64,000 nucleotides of DNA from Cladocopium goreaui (lineage: Eukaryota; Sar; Dinophyceae; Suessiales; Symbiodiniaceae), in NCBI GenBank assembly GCA_947184155.2, contig CAMXCT020002001.1, positions 824,501 to 888,500 of the forward strand. Direction: 5' to 3'. The notes beneath the pieces were generated by a model. That model did not search any database and was not told the DNA's origin. It saw only the letters and a program-made list of their open reading frames with translations. Within the stretch, counting starts at the first letter, position 1. The number at the start of each line of letters is the position of its first letter. Made by a program: the position numbers and the translations under genes. Positions 8,560 through 17,311 of the stretch are shown in pieces.

Positions 8560-10977
8560 CTACAGCTGCACATCACTCATCAATTCTGCCACTGTAAGTT
8601 CCACTTTGTTTCCTTGAAGAGCGGCCGACGGCAGCCTGGCTTCATCTTCGTTCAGCCGGCTCAGCCTGTCTGCCAGTTCATTACGCTCACCAGCAATGTG
8701 CGCCACATCCAAAGCACAATCTGCCTTGAGGCAATGCCGCGCAAGGTGCATGAGCACCGTTGCCAAGGGCGGCTTGGTAGCCAAACCTTTTGCCAAGCAG
8801 CCAACCACAGCCATGTTGTCCGACTGCTGATGAAGCACGGCTCGATATTTGAAGCCTGCTCCCTCCACACGCACACGTGCCAATAGCAGCGCTAATTGCG
8901 CAAGTAGTTCCAAGCTGGAGATTGCTTTCTGCATTGAAAGGGGGAAATCCCAGTCTGCTGGTATGTCTTCCCGCCGCAACGGCACATGAAACCAATGCAA
9001 ACCAGTAGAAGATTCAAACCAACCGCCCAAGCCAGCCTTTGTCGCATCTGCCCAAGCATCTGCGGCACCAGACAAGACTGTCTGAGATCCTGCCCAGCTG
9101 AAGAGGTTAGCACGCAGGCTCTGTTGCAGCACCTGCAATGAGCGCACAGCAGCTTTATCCAAGTCCATTGTCCGGCTCCACGCTTTGAAGCGGAGCCAAA
9201 CTTTGCCGTTTTTGAGCCGCGGCTGCTCCAGCAGTTGCCGTGCTTGCTGCAAATCACGTACCACAAGTGAACCTACACTTGACAAGCGCCAACCAGCTTG
9301 TACGTCACAAGTCCTCGCACCAGCCGCGAGCACTAAATTTTCTCCCAACAGCTGAACAATTTCCTCAATTTGCTGAAGGCCAACACATTGCAACTTTTGT
9401 GAGGGGCGGTGCAGAGCAGCAAACAGCGGCGCTAAAAAGGGGCGCAGGGTGAGCTTTACCTGTGGTGCCCATACCAACAAGCCAAGCAGCCTGGACAAGT
9501 CATCCCTGCTCACTCGTCTGGGATGAATGATCCAATGTTGCACTTGCGCCAGTATCCGTTCTTGCTTATTGATTGGCAGCTGTGCTGACAACCCACCAAT
9601 CAAGGAAAGCTTCCAACCAATGTAAGATAGGCTGCGGCCAAACGCTAGCTTTCGCCAAGAAATGGGCACATTCAAGATTTGCAACAATGCTGTCAACAAT
9701 GAAGCCATGAGCGGCGCAGTCTCACGCGGCAGCAACCATAAAAAATCATCAACATATACGCCACCAACATGGCAGTGGCGGAGCACATGGTGCATCACAC
9801 GCAAAAGCAAGGCAGAAAGCCTTGACCACCAGTACGCAGACCAGGACGCACCAAAGTGATTGTTGACGTAGGCGAAGTGCTCGCCTTCCACCTGAAAAAC
9901 TGCTAAGCCCACATCTTCCGGGTGTGTCCTGACACTTTTATGAGCCCCTTTTATGTCAATTGAGAAAAGGCACCAGTCCTCTGCAGATGCGATGGGCTTT
10001 GCCCTCTTTCCTTGCTTATAGGACCACTCTGCAAATCGATCCAAAGCAGCGGAGAAATGGTACAGACTTGGCACTTCCGCACGCTCGCTGAACTGCGCTG
10101 CCGGGCTCACGCCCGATGCACGGGAATCACCAATCAAACGATCATCCTTTCCTTCACAAGATACTACTCCAAGTTTGCCAATAGCCAGCTTGTCACTTGG
10201 GAACCGCTGCTTCACTTGTTCCAAACTACCTATACGCTGCATGTAACCCTGCTGCACTTCCATATCTACCAGCGCACGCACCTTCTCCACCTCCCCTGCT
10301 GATTTGTGATTTGAATCGCAAAGAACTAGATCCGGTATTGCACCCTCAACTGGATCTTCCGTATCCAAAAGTGGCCATACACCTGACGCCGGTATTTTCT
10401 TTCCAACGCCCGTTGGAGCCCCTTCTTTTAACAGAGCGCACAGACCCACGTCCATGTCTCCTAGTCTAGCAGCCATGGCTTCCAGCAAGTTGAACTTGTA
10501 AGGCGTCAGCTCAAAGGATCGCTCCGCCCAGTCTAAGTCAACGCCCAAAGCTGAACAAACTTCCGCACGCATAGCTGCCACTTCCGCTTCAGAAAACATG
10601 GGCCCATCTAAGGGCAGAGCGCCCAAACGCGATGCTGCGCCGAATGGCAATGTGCGCCAAATAGCTGATCGCACTGAACCAAGGCGATCTTGCCACGCAT
10701 CGGGCGGTGGAAGTTGCCAATCTAGAGTGCTGAAAAGCCCACCGCCATCTTTCAGCTTGATGGAGTGGTAGGCGCGGCACCCAGGGAGCCCCACCCCGGC
10801 CTCCTCCGCCGAGGATCGCTCAACCTGGTCAGTACGAGGGAGCACCACCCCAGCCTCCTCCGCCGAGGATCGCTCAACCTCGAGCGGGAGCACCACCCCA
10901 GCCTCATCCGCCGAGGATTGCTCGACCGCTACAACAAAATTTGACTTGCCACTTGGGGCCCTCATTTCCACGGTCAT
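8560..10977 (-). CDS. Reverse transcriptase / RNase H of the retrotransposon
   Basis: An intact 805-codon ORF. Residues 17-66 carry three copies of a (E/Q)(R/Q)SSAEEAGVVLP-like repeat. The RT domain spans about 225-460: RLIGDSRASG (280-289), the first catalytic Asp in FSIDIKGAH (D341), and YVDD (408-411), followed by SYIGWKLSL. RNase H follows at about 635-775, with Asp in WADATKAGLGGW (D644), Glu in SSLELLAQLA (E690), Asp in QQSDN (D720), and the last Asp in GERNELADRLSR (D770), so all four catalytic acids are present. It should copy element RNA into DNA in the cytoplasm or in virus-like particles. No integrase or methyltransferase follows; the ORF ends 30 residues after the RNase H. It starts 51 bp after the Gag-like ORF ends, possibly as a separate cistron or by reinitiation. 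Confidence 0.9.
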   Translation of the reverse strand: MTVEMRAPSGKSNFVVAVEQSSADEAGVVLPLEVERSSAEEAGVVLPRTDQVERSSAEEAGVGLPGCRAYHSIKLKDGGGLFSTLDWQLPPPDAWQDRLGSVRSAIWRTLPFGAASRLGALPLDGPMFSEAEVAAMRAEVCSALGVDLDWAERSFELTPYKFNLLEAMAARLGDMDVGLCALLKEGAPTGVGKKIPASGVWPLLDTEDPVEGAIPDLVLCDSNHKSAGEVEKVRALVDMEVQQGYMQRIGSLEQVKQRFPSDKLAIGKLGVVSCEGKDDRLIGDSRASGVSPAAQFSERAEVPSLYHFSAALDRFAEWSYKQGKRAKPIASAEDWCLFSIDIKGAHKSVRTHPEDVGLAVFQVEGEHFAYVNNHFGASWSAYWWSRLSALLLRVMHHVLRHCHVGGVYVDDFLWLLPRETAPLMASLLTALLQILNVPISWRKLAFGRSLSYIGWKLSLIGGLSAQLPINKQERILAQVQHWIIHPRRVSRDDLSRLLGLLVWAPQVKLTLRPFLAPLFAALHRPSQKLQCVGLQQIEEIVQLLGENLVLAAGARTCDVQAGWRLSSVGSLVVRDLQQARQLLEQPRLKNGKVWLRFKAWSRTMDLDKAAVRSLQVLQQSLRANLFSWAGSQTVLSGAADAWADATKAGLGGWFESSTGLHWFHVPLRREDIPADWDFPLSMQKAISSLELLAQLALLLARVRVEGAGFKYRAVLHQQSDNMAVVGCLAKGLATKPPLATVLMHLARHCLKADCALDVAHIAGERNELADRLSRLNEDEARLPSAALQGNKVELTVAELMSDVQL

Positions 10978-11028
10978 CTTTAAATCTTTACCTTGGCCCT
11001 CACCGCATGATGGGGTGAGGCGTTGTCC

Positions 11029-12318
11029 CTAGCTCATCACAGCCTTTTGAGGGCAGACGGCGCTGCCATGATTGCTGTCGCCGCACATTTCACACTCATG
11101 CAAAAACCTGCACGCCTTTCCATAATTGCATTTTCCTGCTTGAAAACCATGGCACGTGCCAGCACGCTTCCCTTCGCGTTTGCCTTTTCCTTTGCCGCCA
11201 CCCTTCTTGCTTTGTTTCGAAAGCCCTTGACCATATGGTGCAGAAGCAGCGCCTTTGCCATGATTACTTGGCTTCAAGGGTGCGAAGCGCGGGCGCGGTT
11301 GCAACCACATGTGGAGAGAGTTGCGCACCTCAACCACTTCATGCAAGGCTTGATCCAACGTATGCCCACGGGCCATCAGCGCGCTCAGCTGCCGACAACA
11401 TTCAGCATCTGCTGCCTCAGCCTCTGCCAAACTTGGCCCACGCAACCCTAAAGCACCCAAACCCGTCACTGCATAGAGGTCAATGAACTTGTAAGTCAAA
11501 GAGCGGGCCGCTCCCAGGTGGCACCAACCCAAGAGAGCCCAACAAATTGCACGGACATGCAGAAGCTTCTGCACTGCAAAAGGCGATGCCGAAGGATCTA
11601 CCTCTGGCACATCTGACTGACCTGCTGCTTCAGCTAATATATCCATAAACGCCTTTTCTTTCTTTTGGGAGAATTGCTTTACCTTGTCGGCCTCTGCCTG
11701 GCTTAAGATGTTTCGCCAAGGGATGAACCTTAACTCGCCTTGCATTTTTTGGGTATAGATCGCCTGAACCAATTGCCTACATGGCTTCAGCTCCGCGGTC
11801 AAAACTTCCGCTGGGTACTTCTTATCAAAGTCCAACCACAATTGCTGCAATACTTCAGATCCAAGCTTTGGGCCCAACTCAATGCCCAGCAAATGGCTAC
11901 CCGAAGAAATAGGCACCATTGCGGTGGAGGCTGGCTCAGGTGCAGCGGGCACCGCCACAGTACAGAGTCTTTTGCAATCACACAAGAGTCTGCGCAGCTT
12001 ACCTGCTTCCAAGGTCTGCATAATAGAAGCTGCCTGTCCTACCTCCACAGAAGCTGCCTCCAGCACATGCTGAAATGTGGTTTCCGCACCTGCCTCCAAT
12101 GCCCAATATAATCCAGCAGCTGTGGTATATCCCCTCTCTTTGAGCTTCGCGCGCACACCCTCTACAACAGAGAGGTCCGACAACAGCTTGTCGAAGGCTT
12201 CCACTGAATCCATCTCAGCAAACACAAGAAAGAAAGCAGCAACCAACTCCCTGACGAGGGAACCACCGCACAGCTTGGCGAAACTCACGACACTTACTGG
12301 CTTCAACCGAGCAACCAC
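11029..12318 (-). CDS. Gag-like nucleocapsid protein with CCCH and CCHC fingers
   Basis: A 429-codon intact ORF upstream of the RT. The more likely start is Met36 (MDSVEAFDKLL), because residues 1-35 are hydrophobic and unlike the rest. Residues 36-340 are mostly helical. A Lys/Gly-rich basic linker (KKGGGKGKGKREGKR, 371-385) precedes two zinc fingers: a CCCH finger C-x7-C-x5-C-x3-H (389-407), then a CCHC knuckle C-x2-C-x4-H-x4-C (409-422). The ORF ends seven residues later. The knuckle is the classic retroviral and retrotransposon nucleocapsid motif, so RNA packaging is the likely role. Pairing it with a CCCH finger is less usual. Its position between the recombinase and the RT is noted in the findings. 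Confidence 0.8.
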   Translation of the reverse strand: MVARLKPVSVVSFAKLCGGSLVRELVAAFFLVFAEMDSVEAFDKLLSDLSVVEGVRAKLKERGYTTAAGLYWALEAGAETTFQHVLEAASVEVGQAASIMQTLEAGKLRRLLCDCKRLCTVAVPAAPEPASTAMVPISSGSHLLGIELGPKLGSEVLQQLWLDFDKKYPAEVLTAELKPCRQLVQAIYTQKMQGELRFIPWRNILSQAEADKVKQFSQKKEKAFMDILAEAAGQSDVPEVDPSASPFAVQKLLHVRAICWALLGWCHLGAARSLTYKFIDLYAVTGLGALGLRGPSLAEAEAADAECCRQLSALMARGHTLDQALHEVVEVRNSLHMWLQPRPRFAPLKPSNHGKGAASAPYGQGLSKQSKKGGGKGKGKREGKRAGTCHGFQAGKCNYGKACRFLHECEMCGDSNHGSAVCPQKAVMS

Positions 12319-12582
12319 ACATATGATTCACGCCATCAACCCACTGGGCAACTGCCCGCCAACCTGTGAGCCCTGGCAAATCGCACACTTGCGGCCACCA
12401 CATCACAGCGCCAACAATGGCTGAAAGAAATAAGGAGAGAAAAGAAAAAAAAAACAAAGGAAAGGGACACAGACCACAGAGGACAGCAACCTGGCAAGAC
12501 GAAAGCAGGCAGCAAAAAAAAAAAACAAACAAACAAACAACGAAGCAGCACCCCACAAGCAGCGACAGACGCGAAAAACAAC
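12319..12582 (-). other. Leader between minisatellite and Gag-like ORF
   Basis: About 260 bp with purine-rich runs (aaagaaaaaaaaaacaaagg) on the plus strand. In element orientation this is a pyrimidine-rich leader just upstream of the Gag start. It could hold a promoter or a splice acceptor, but none is recognisable. Confidence 0.35.
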
Positions 12583-13108
12583 AACCGCTTGGCAACCCAG
12601 TGCTCAAGCCCTGGCCCCATTGGCCACGCAACAACAACAGCTTGGCAACCCAGTGCTCAAGCCCTGGCCCCATTGGCCACGCAACAACAACCCCTTGGCA
12701 ACCCAGTGCGCAAGCCCTGGCCCCATTGGCCACGCAACAACAACCGCTTGGCACCCCAGTGCTCAAGCCCTGGCCCCATTGGCCACGCAACAACAACCGC
12801 TTGGCACCCCAGTGCGCAAGCCCTGGCCCCATTGGCCACGCAACAACAACCGCTTGGCAACCCAGTGCGCAAGCCCTGGCCCCATTGGCCACGCAACAAC
12901 AACCGCTTGGCAACCCAGTGCACAAGCCCTGGCCCCGTTGGCCACGCAACAACAACCGCTTGGCAACCCAGTGCTCAAGCCCTGGCCCCATTGGCCACGC
13001 AACAACAACCGCTTGGCAACCCAGTGCACAAGCCCTGGCTCCATTAGCCACGAAACAACAACTGCTTGGCAACCCAGTGCACAAGCCCTGGCCCCATTGG
13101 CCACAGAG
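12583..13108 (-). repeat. 53-bp minisatellite inside the retrotransposon
   Basis: About ten units of ccgcttggcaacccagtgct followed by caagccctggccccattggc and cacgcaacaacaa. The differences are mostly at the base after cagtg (c or g or a) and aac/acc. It lies between the recombinase ORF (3' end 13332) and the Gag ORF (5' end 12318). Fifty-three is not a multiple of three and no unit frame has a stop, so long ORFs appear in several frames on both strands. I do not treat them as genes. Confidence 0.9.
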
Positions 13109-13331
13109 GGGACGAGACAAAGACAACGACGGGGAAGAAAGAAGGAAACAAACATTTATTTAAATAAACCTGCGTGGCCACTCCCCTGCCTAAGCCACGG
13201 CCACACTGTTGTAATACCCTGACCACACATGGCCCTTCACTTGCCTGGGACACCAAATCCGAAGGCAATAAACCGTACTTGGAACCATGCCCAAGCAAAC
13301 CAAATGCCAGACATGGCTGACTGACCAACCC

Positions 13332-15074
13332 TCACAAATTCAAATAAGCGGCACACGCTGCGTGGGAGCACGGTACTAATTCATCATCATCCTCCACTGG
13401 ATGGCAGCCTATGCTTTCCCAATGTGGCGCCTTCACGCAACGCAGCGGTGCACACGCGCGACCTATGCGGTCTTTTATTGAAACAGCGGCATGGAAACAA
13501 CCTGTCATCCTGTTGATCAAAAACACACCTGATTTCACCACAGCTTCTTCACCTGAAACTTCCTCTCCGCATGAATCTACGCTAGAGGACGACGAGCTGG
13601 ATGATGACCTTGATGATTCACTATCTGTATCTGATTCGCCTTGCACAGCCGGCGGCTCTAGGCCTGCAGGTATAACCAAAGGCGTAGCAGCCGCACTGGT
13701 GATGTTTACCTCCTTCAGTGGCTCTTTGCCGCCGCGCGCTTGCGGTGTCAGGGGGCACCAGCCCGCACGAATGGAACGCAAGACTTTCAGCTGAGCTCTG
13801 AGCGCTGGCAGCACATCATCACGTGAATATTTTGCGGCCATTCTTTCGCCACTTTCTTTTGCACGGTGATGCCCCCAAAAACGTCGGCTGGAGGGGTCTA
13901 CATCTACTTGTAGCGCCCATGACAAGCCAGTAACTTTCAAGGAATGCAGGGAATAGTTCCAAGCGTGTTTTTCTGGGACATGGCCCTTTTCCATCAAAAG
14001 CCGCCGCAAATTGCAAAGAACAAATGAAAATGATGCACAACCCCCTCGAGGCGCTTGGAACACAAAATCGCTTGCAGCAAGATGCGATTTTAATGTAGCT
14101 ACAGCCGAACCCGAATCACCACGAATTCCTGCTGTAAGAAACCCGAAAGGCATTCCGCCCCGAGCCGACTTTGTGCGCCAACATTCACCCCTGACCACGC
14201 CCTGTCCGATCTCCAGATCCGGCACCCTGACTCTTTGCAGATCTGAAAAGCGGAGCGCCCCCCATAGCATCATGAGGAAGCCAGTCAGTAACGCTGTATC
14301 AGGGCTGAAAACTCCCAATCTCATGTCCTCAAGCACAGCCTCTTCAAACATAGCTACTATCACCAAAGGGAGAGGCAAAGCTTCTTTTCGGGCTCGACGA
14401 TATGCTTGCTCGCTGCACCAAGCAGCAACCACCGGGCTACTTAGAGCTGCTGACCATTCTAACATTCCAAGCACACCAGCTACAAACCGCAGCGCGCTTG
14501 CACAGGAAGACACTCCGTGTTTTGCCTCTGCCAATGCTTGGAAAAACCACACCATGAACTGTAGTGGTGGGCTCACTAAAGCACATTGCTGCTGCTGTGC
14601 AAAGCTGCACCAACGCCGCCAACCTGGGAAATGCTTCCGCAAAGTCGCTGCCGCCTTACCCTGCAAAACCCTCTTCAGGGAAGGCATGGCTGCTTCTCCT
14701 AGAAGCAAAAAGCTTGGAGAGATCACTAACCAAGGCTCAAGTTCGCCGGCCCACTTCACGACCCATTTCTCACATAAATCATCTTCCTTGTGTTGCGCGC
14801 TGCCGCGAGCAGAAGCCAAGCACTTGGGTTGGCGCTGCCGCGTCTTCATGGCCAGAGCATCCACTGATGGGCTGCACACTTGACCTACCTGATGTGTATC
14901 CAAGCGTGGCCACTTTTGCCAGGTGTCTGGTCTATCCCCAAGCTCTGGTCGCGCAAGGCCATCACCACGTACCGGCAAGCTCACTGGCTCGGGATATTGT
15001 GCTGGTGGCGCCGTGCCGTCACGCCAGCACGGTCCTGAACATTTGCTTTCTGTCCGGCGCTTCCAGAAAGCCAT
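13332..15074 (-). CDS. Tyrosine recombinase (YR) of the retrotransposon
   Basis: An intact 580-codon ORF. The N-terminal 100 residues look disordered and the true start may be later (for example Met76). Residues 130-230 form an SAM-like core-binding region. The catalytic domain holds Arg275 in WGALRFSDLQ, a candidate beta-strand Lys302, His377 and Lys380 in LHSLKVTGL, His402/403 in FWGHHRAKE, and Tyr416 in AAKYSRDD. The box-II Arg of canonical recombinases (HxxR) is Lys here. The C-terminal 100 residues include a Ser-rich acidic stretch (SDTDSESSRSSSSSSSSS, 481-498). The enzyme would integrate the circular DNA copy by recombination at the split repeats. In element orientation it is the first ORF, starting 33 bp inside block B. 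Confidence 0.85.
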   Translation of the reverse strand: MAFWKRRTESKCSGPCWRDGTAPPAQYPEPVSLPVRGDGLARPELGDRPDTWQKWPRLDTHQVGQVCSPSVDALAMKTRQRQPKCLASARGSAQHKEDDLCEKWVVKWAGELEPWLVISPSFLLLGEAAMPSLKRVLQGKAAATLRKHFPGWRRWCSFAQQQQCALVSPPLQFMVWFFQALAEAKHGVSSCASALRFVAGVLGMLEWSAALSSPVVAAWCSEQAYRRARKEALPLPLVIVAMFEEAVLEDMRLGVFSPDTALLTGFLMMLWGALRFSDLQRVRVPDLEIGQGVVRGECWRTKSARGGMPFGFLTAGIRGDSGSAVATLKSHLAASDFVFQAPRGGCASFSFVLCNLRRLLMEKGHVPEKHAWNYSLHSLKVTGLSWALQVDVDPSSRRFWGHHRAKESGERMAAKYSRDDVLPALRAQLKVLRSIRAGWCPLTPQARGGKEPLKEVNITSAAATPLVIPAGLEPPAVQGESDTDSESSRSSSSSSSSSVDSCGEEVSGEEAVVKSGVFLINRMTGCFHAAVSIKDRIGRACAPLRCVKAPHWESIGCHPVEDDDELVPCSHAACAAYLNL

Positions 15075-15106
15075 AATAGCACAAGCAAAAGAAAAGCGCG
15101 AAACAA

Positions 15107-15335
15107 AACAACAAACACACCTTGCAGTTGTCTATGCACACAAGCAGCACCAATCTTGTTGCTGCTATATCAACAAGCTCTACAGGCACTATAACAAGCA
15201 TTCTACACAAACGCGATCTGTCCACACTGCGATTGCCAGGCCCCAGGAATATCAATACTATACATCCTAGAACAAGACCATTGAGAGAGAAGGGTTGTCT
15301 ATGCCCAAGCCCAACCAAACCGAAGACAACCACCC
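15107..15335 (-). repeat. Split direct repeat, block B, 5' copy
   Basis: 229 bp, the 5' outer end of the element. It is identical to 8031-8259 except for one base. The recombinase ORF begins right after it. Confidence 0.9.
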
Positions 15336-15387
15336 TTCCCCAAGGCACAACGATTTTTTCCTAAAACAGGTACGACTTTGTCAGATG

Positions 15388-15485
15388 CCTGTAACAGTTT
15401 GCTATTGAACATGGCCATAGACATAGTGGATTTACCCATTGAAAATGGTGTTTTCCATAGTTATGCAAACGTTTACCAAAGGGTA
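15388..15485. repeat. Family-1 hairpin, left end damaged
   Basis: gtaacagtttgctattgaa ... gcaaacgtttaccaaagggta; interior as in other copies. Confidence 0.75.
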
Positions 15486-15939
15486 AGACCCAACAATCAA
15501 ATATCCTATGCCCAACTTACCTGGAAGTGGAACATTCGATGTTTTTGATGGCTCATAGAATATGTGATTATTATGTATGTATACATACATGTTCATAATG
15601 GTGGTCTTCTACTTCTATATGAATGGGTTGGAGGGTACCCATAGTTGATAGCCATGGTTAAGACTGGGGTTCTCCCAAAACCATCCGCAACCCAGTCGCC
15701 ACCACGAACAGCACCGAGTACTTAACCCCAGTTGGTGTGTTATTAAACGCTATAAATGATGGTTAGTTCAAATGTTAGGGTAATCCAAGTTAGCGAACTT
15801 CCACGGTTAATGAAAGGTTATACTCTTAACCCACTGGCTGGCTGGAAGTCCAAGTTCGAACACCCCCAATTGCTAAACACTAACCTATAACAAATGATCA
15901 TTGATTTCAAACAATCAAATGATTCACACGAGTTACTTC

Positions 15940-16540
15940 TACACGCATTATCATCATCAACATCATCATCATCATCATCATCACCATCGTCATCATCATC
16001 ATCATCAACAACAACATCAACATTATCATACATCATACATCATACATCATACATCATACATCATCATCATCATCATCCTCATCATCATCATCATCATCAC
16101 TATCAACATCATCATCCTCCTCATCCTCCTCATCCTCATCCTCATCCTCATCGTCGTCATCATCATCAACATTATCATCATATCATCACCATCATCATCA
16201 TCATCATCCTCATCCTCATCCTCATCGTTATCATCATCATCATCACCATCATCGTCGTCGTCGTCATCATCATCATCATCATCATCAACAACAACATCAA
16301 CATCATTGTCATCATCACCATCATCATCATCATCATCATCCTCATCGTCGTCATCATCATCATCATCATCAACAACAATATTATCATACATCATACATCA
16401 TACATCATCATCAATCATCATCATCATCATCATCCTCATCCTCATCCTCATCCTCATCCTCATCCTCATCCTCATCCTCATCGTCGTCATCATCATCATC
16501 ATCATCATCAACAACAACAACAACATTATCATACATTATC
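15940..16540. repeat. TCA/CAT trinucleotide array with higher-order structure
   Basis: About 600 bp of tcatcatca with regular interruptions: tcaacaacaacatcaacattatcatac blocks (about 16005, 16285, 16370, 16505), tacatcatacatcat runs, and ctcatcctcatc runs. No stop-free frame has meaning beyond the repeat. Confidence 0.9.
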
Positions 16541-16647
16541 CTCCCACTCCCCCACTGGGCGGGATATTTCTTCCCAGTCTCGGCCGCAAGGGCGGCTCGG
16601 CATCCCAAATGGCCTTTCCTTGGTGGAGATTCCGGGGCAAAGTTATA

Positions 16648-16735
16648 ACTTATATATATATATTTTTTATAACTCCAATAACTATGGTTTATAGGTGATA
16701 TATCTATAATTCTATAGTTAATGGGGTTTATAAAC
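16648..16735. repeat. Family-5 repeat (ataactatggtttataggtga)
   Basis: cttataactccaataactat ... aatggggtttataaaccaat. It recurs at 46043-46166 and 46838-46911. Confidence 0.7.
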
Positions 16736-16746
16736 CAATTTATATA

Positions 16747-16845
16747 CTGATTGGTGGTTTTAACAATCTTGAAAAATATGAAAGTCAATGGGAAGGATTA
16801 TCCCATATATGATGGAAAATAAAAATGTTTGAAACCACCAACCAG
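16747..16845. repeat. Family-2 hairpin
   Basis: ctgattggtggttttaacaa ... tttgaaaccaccaaccag, 99 bp, one mismatch in the left terminus. Confidence 0.85.
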
Positions 16846-17035
16846 ATTAGTTTTAACTGGGATTATACATTCTATAAATGGGGTTGGTTCAGTACAAACA
16901 TAACTGGTATTTCGAGCCATATCTGTACATTACCTTTGAATAATCCCACTTGGAGATAGTTCCCAAAACTATAATTTACCAAGATAAGTTCCCACACTTT
17001 TCCCATAATCTCCCAATATCTGTGGGTTTTATAAA

Positions 17036-17179
17036 TTGGAATTTCAGGATCCTGCAACGGAGGTACGTTAGTACCATATTTTGGACCATATTTTGCGGGG
17101 ATATTCCCTGAGATTTAGGCCTTATTTAGGCCTATGTGGTAGGTACCCCCAATTTAGGTTCCTGAAATGGCCATTGATT
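17036..17179. repeat. Family-4 inverted repeat
   Basis: ggaatttcaggatcctgcaa-cggaggtac ... ggtacccccaatttaggttcctgaaatggccattgatt, with an internal aggccttatttaggcct palindrome. Related copies at 40122, 41820, 46919 and 58807. Confidence 0.75.
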
Positions 17180-17311
17180 TCAGAAAAGAAACTGAATACC
17201 TTTACGGTACCTAAAAACAAATCGGATGTGATGACAAAAAATGGGTTGCTGATCAAAAGGACAAAAGAATGTAATCACAAAGACGAGTTTTGCATCACAC
17301 AGACAAATAGG

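Larger units (their letters stand above)
7851..15335 (-). mobile_element. Complete tyrosine-recombinase retrotransposon (PAT/Ngaro-type, DIRS order)
   Basis: Read on the minus strand, the element is: block B (15107-15335), internal region with three ORFs, block A (8260-8424), block B (8031-8259), block A (7851-8015). This B...A-B-A order is the split direct repeat topology (A1...B1-A2-B2) that defines PAT- and Ngaro-like elements, in which recombination through a circular intermediate replaces integrase. The 229-bp B blocks differ at one base (ggcccaagg versus ggccccagg) and the 165-bp A blocks look identical, so insertion is recent. The three ORFs encode a tyrosine recombinase, a Gag-like zinc-finger protein and RT/RNase H. 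No integrase, protease or DAM-like methyltransferase domain was seen. No target-site duplication is expected for this class. Confidence 0.88.

Noticed and set aside
8560-10977. Bacterial or viral origin of the RT
   Set aside because: The RT/RNase H arrangement, Gag partner and element ends fit a eukaryotic retrotransposon; no viral structural or envelope gene is present.
12215-13222. Long ORFs on both strands over the 53-bp minisatellite
   Set aside because: They exist in several frames at once and end at the array edges; no domain.
15901-16698. Long open frames across the CAT/TCA array
   Set aside because: Pure trinucleotide translation (Ser, His, Ile or Asp runs) with no start context or flanking domain; repeat DNA, not a gene.
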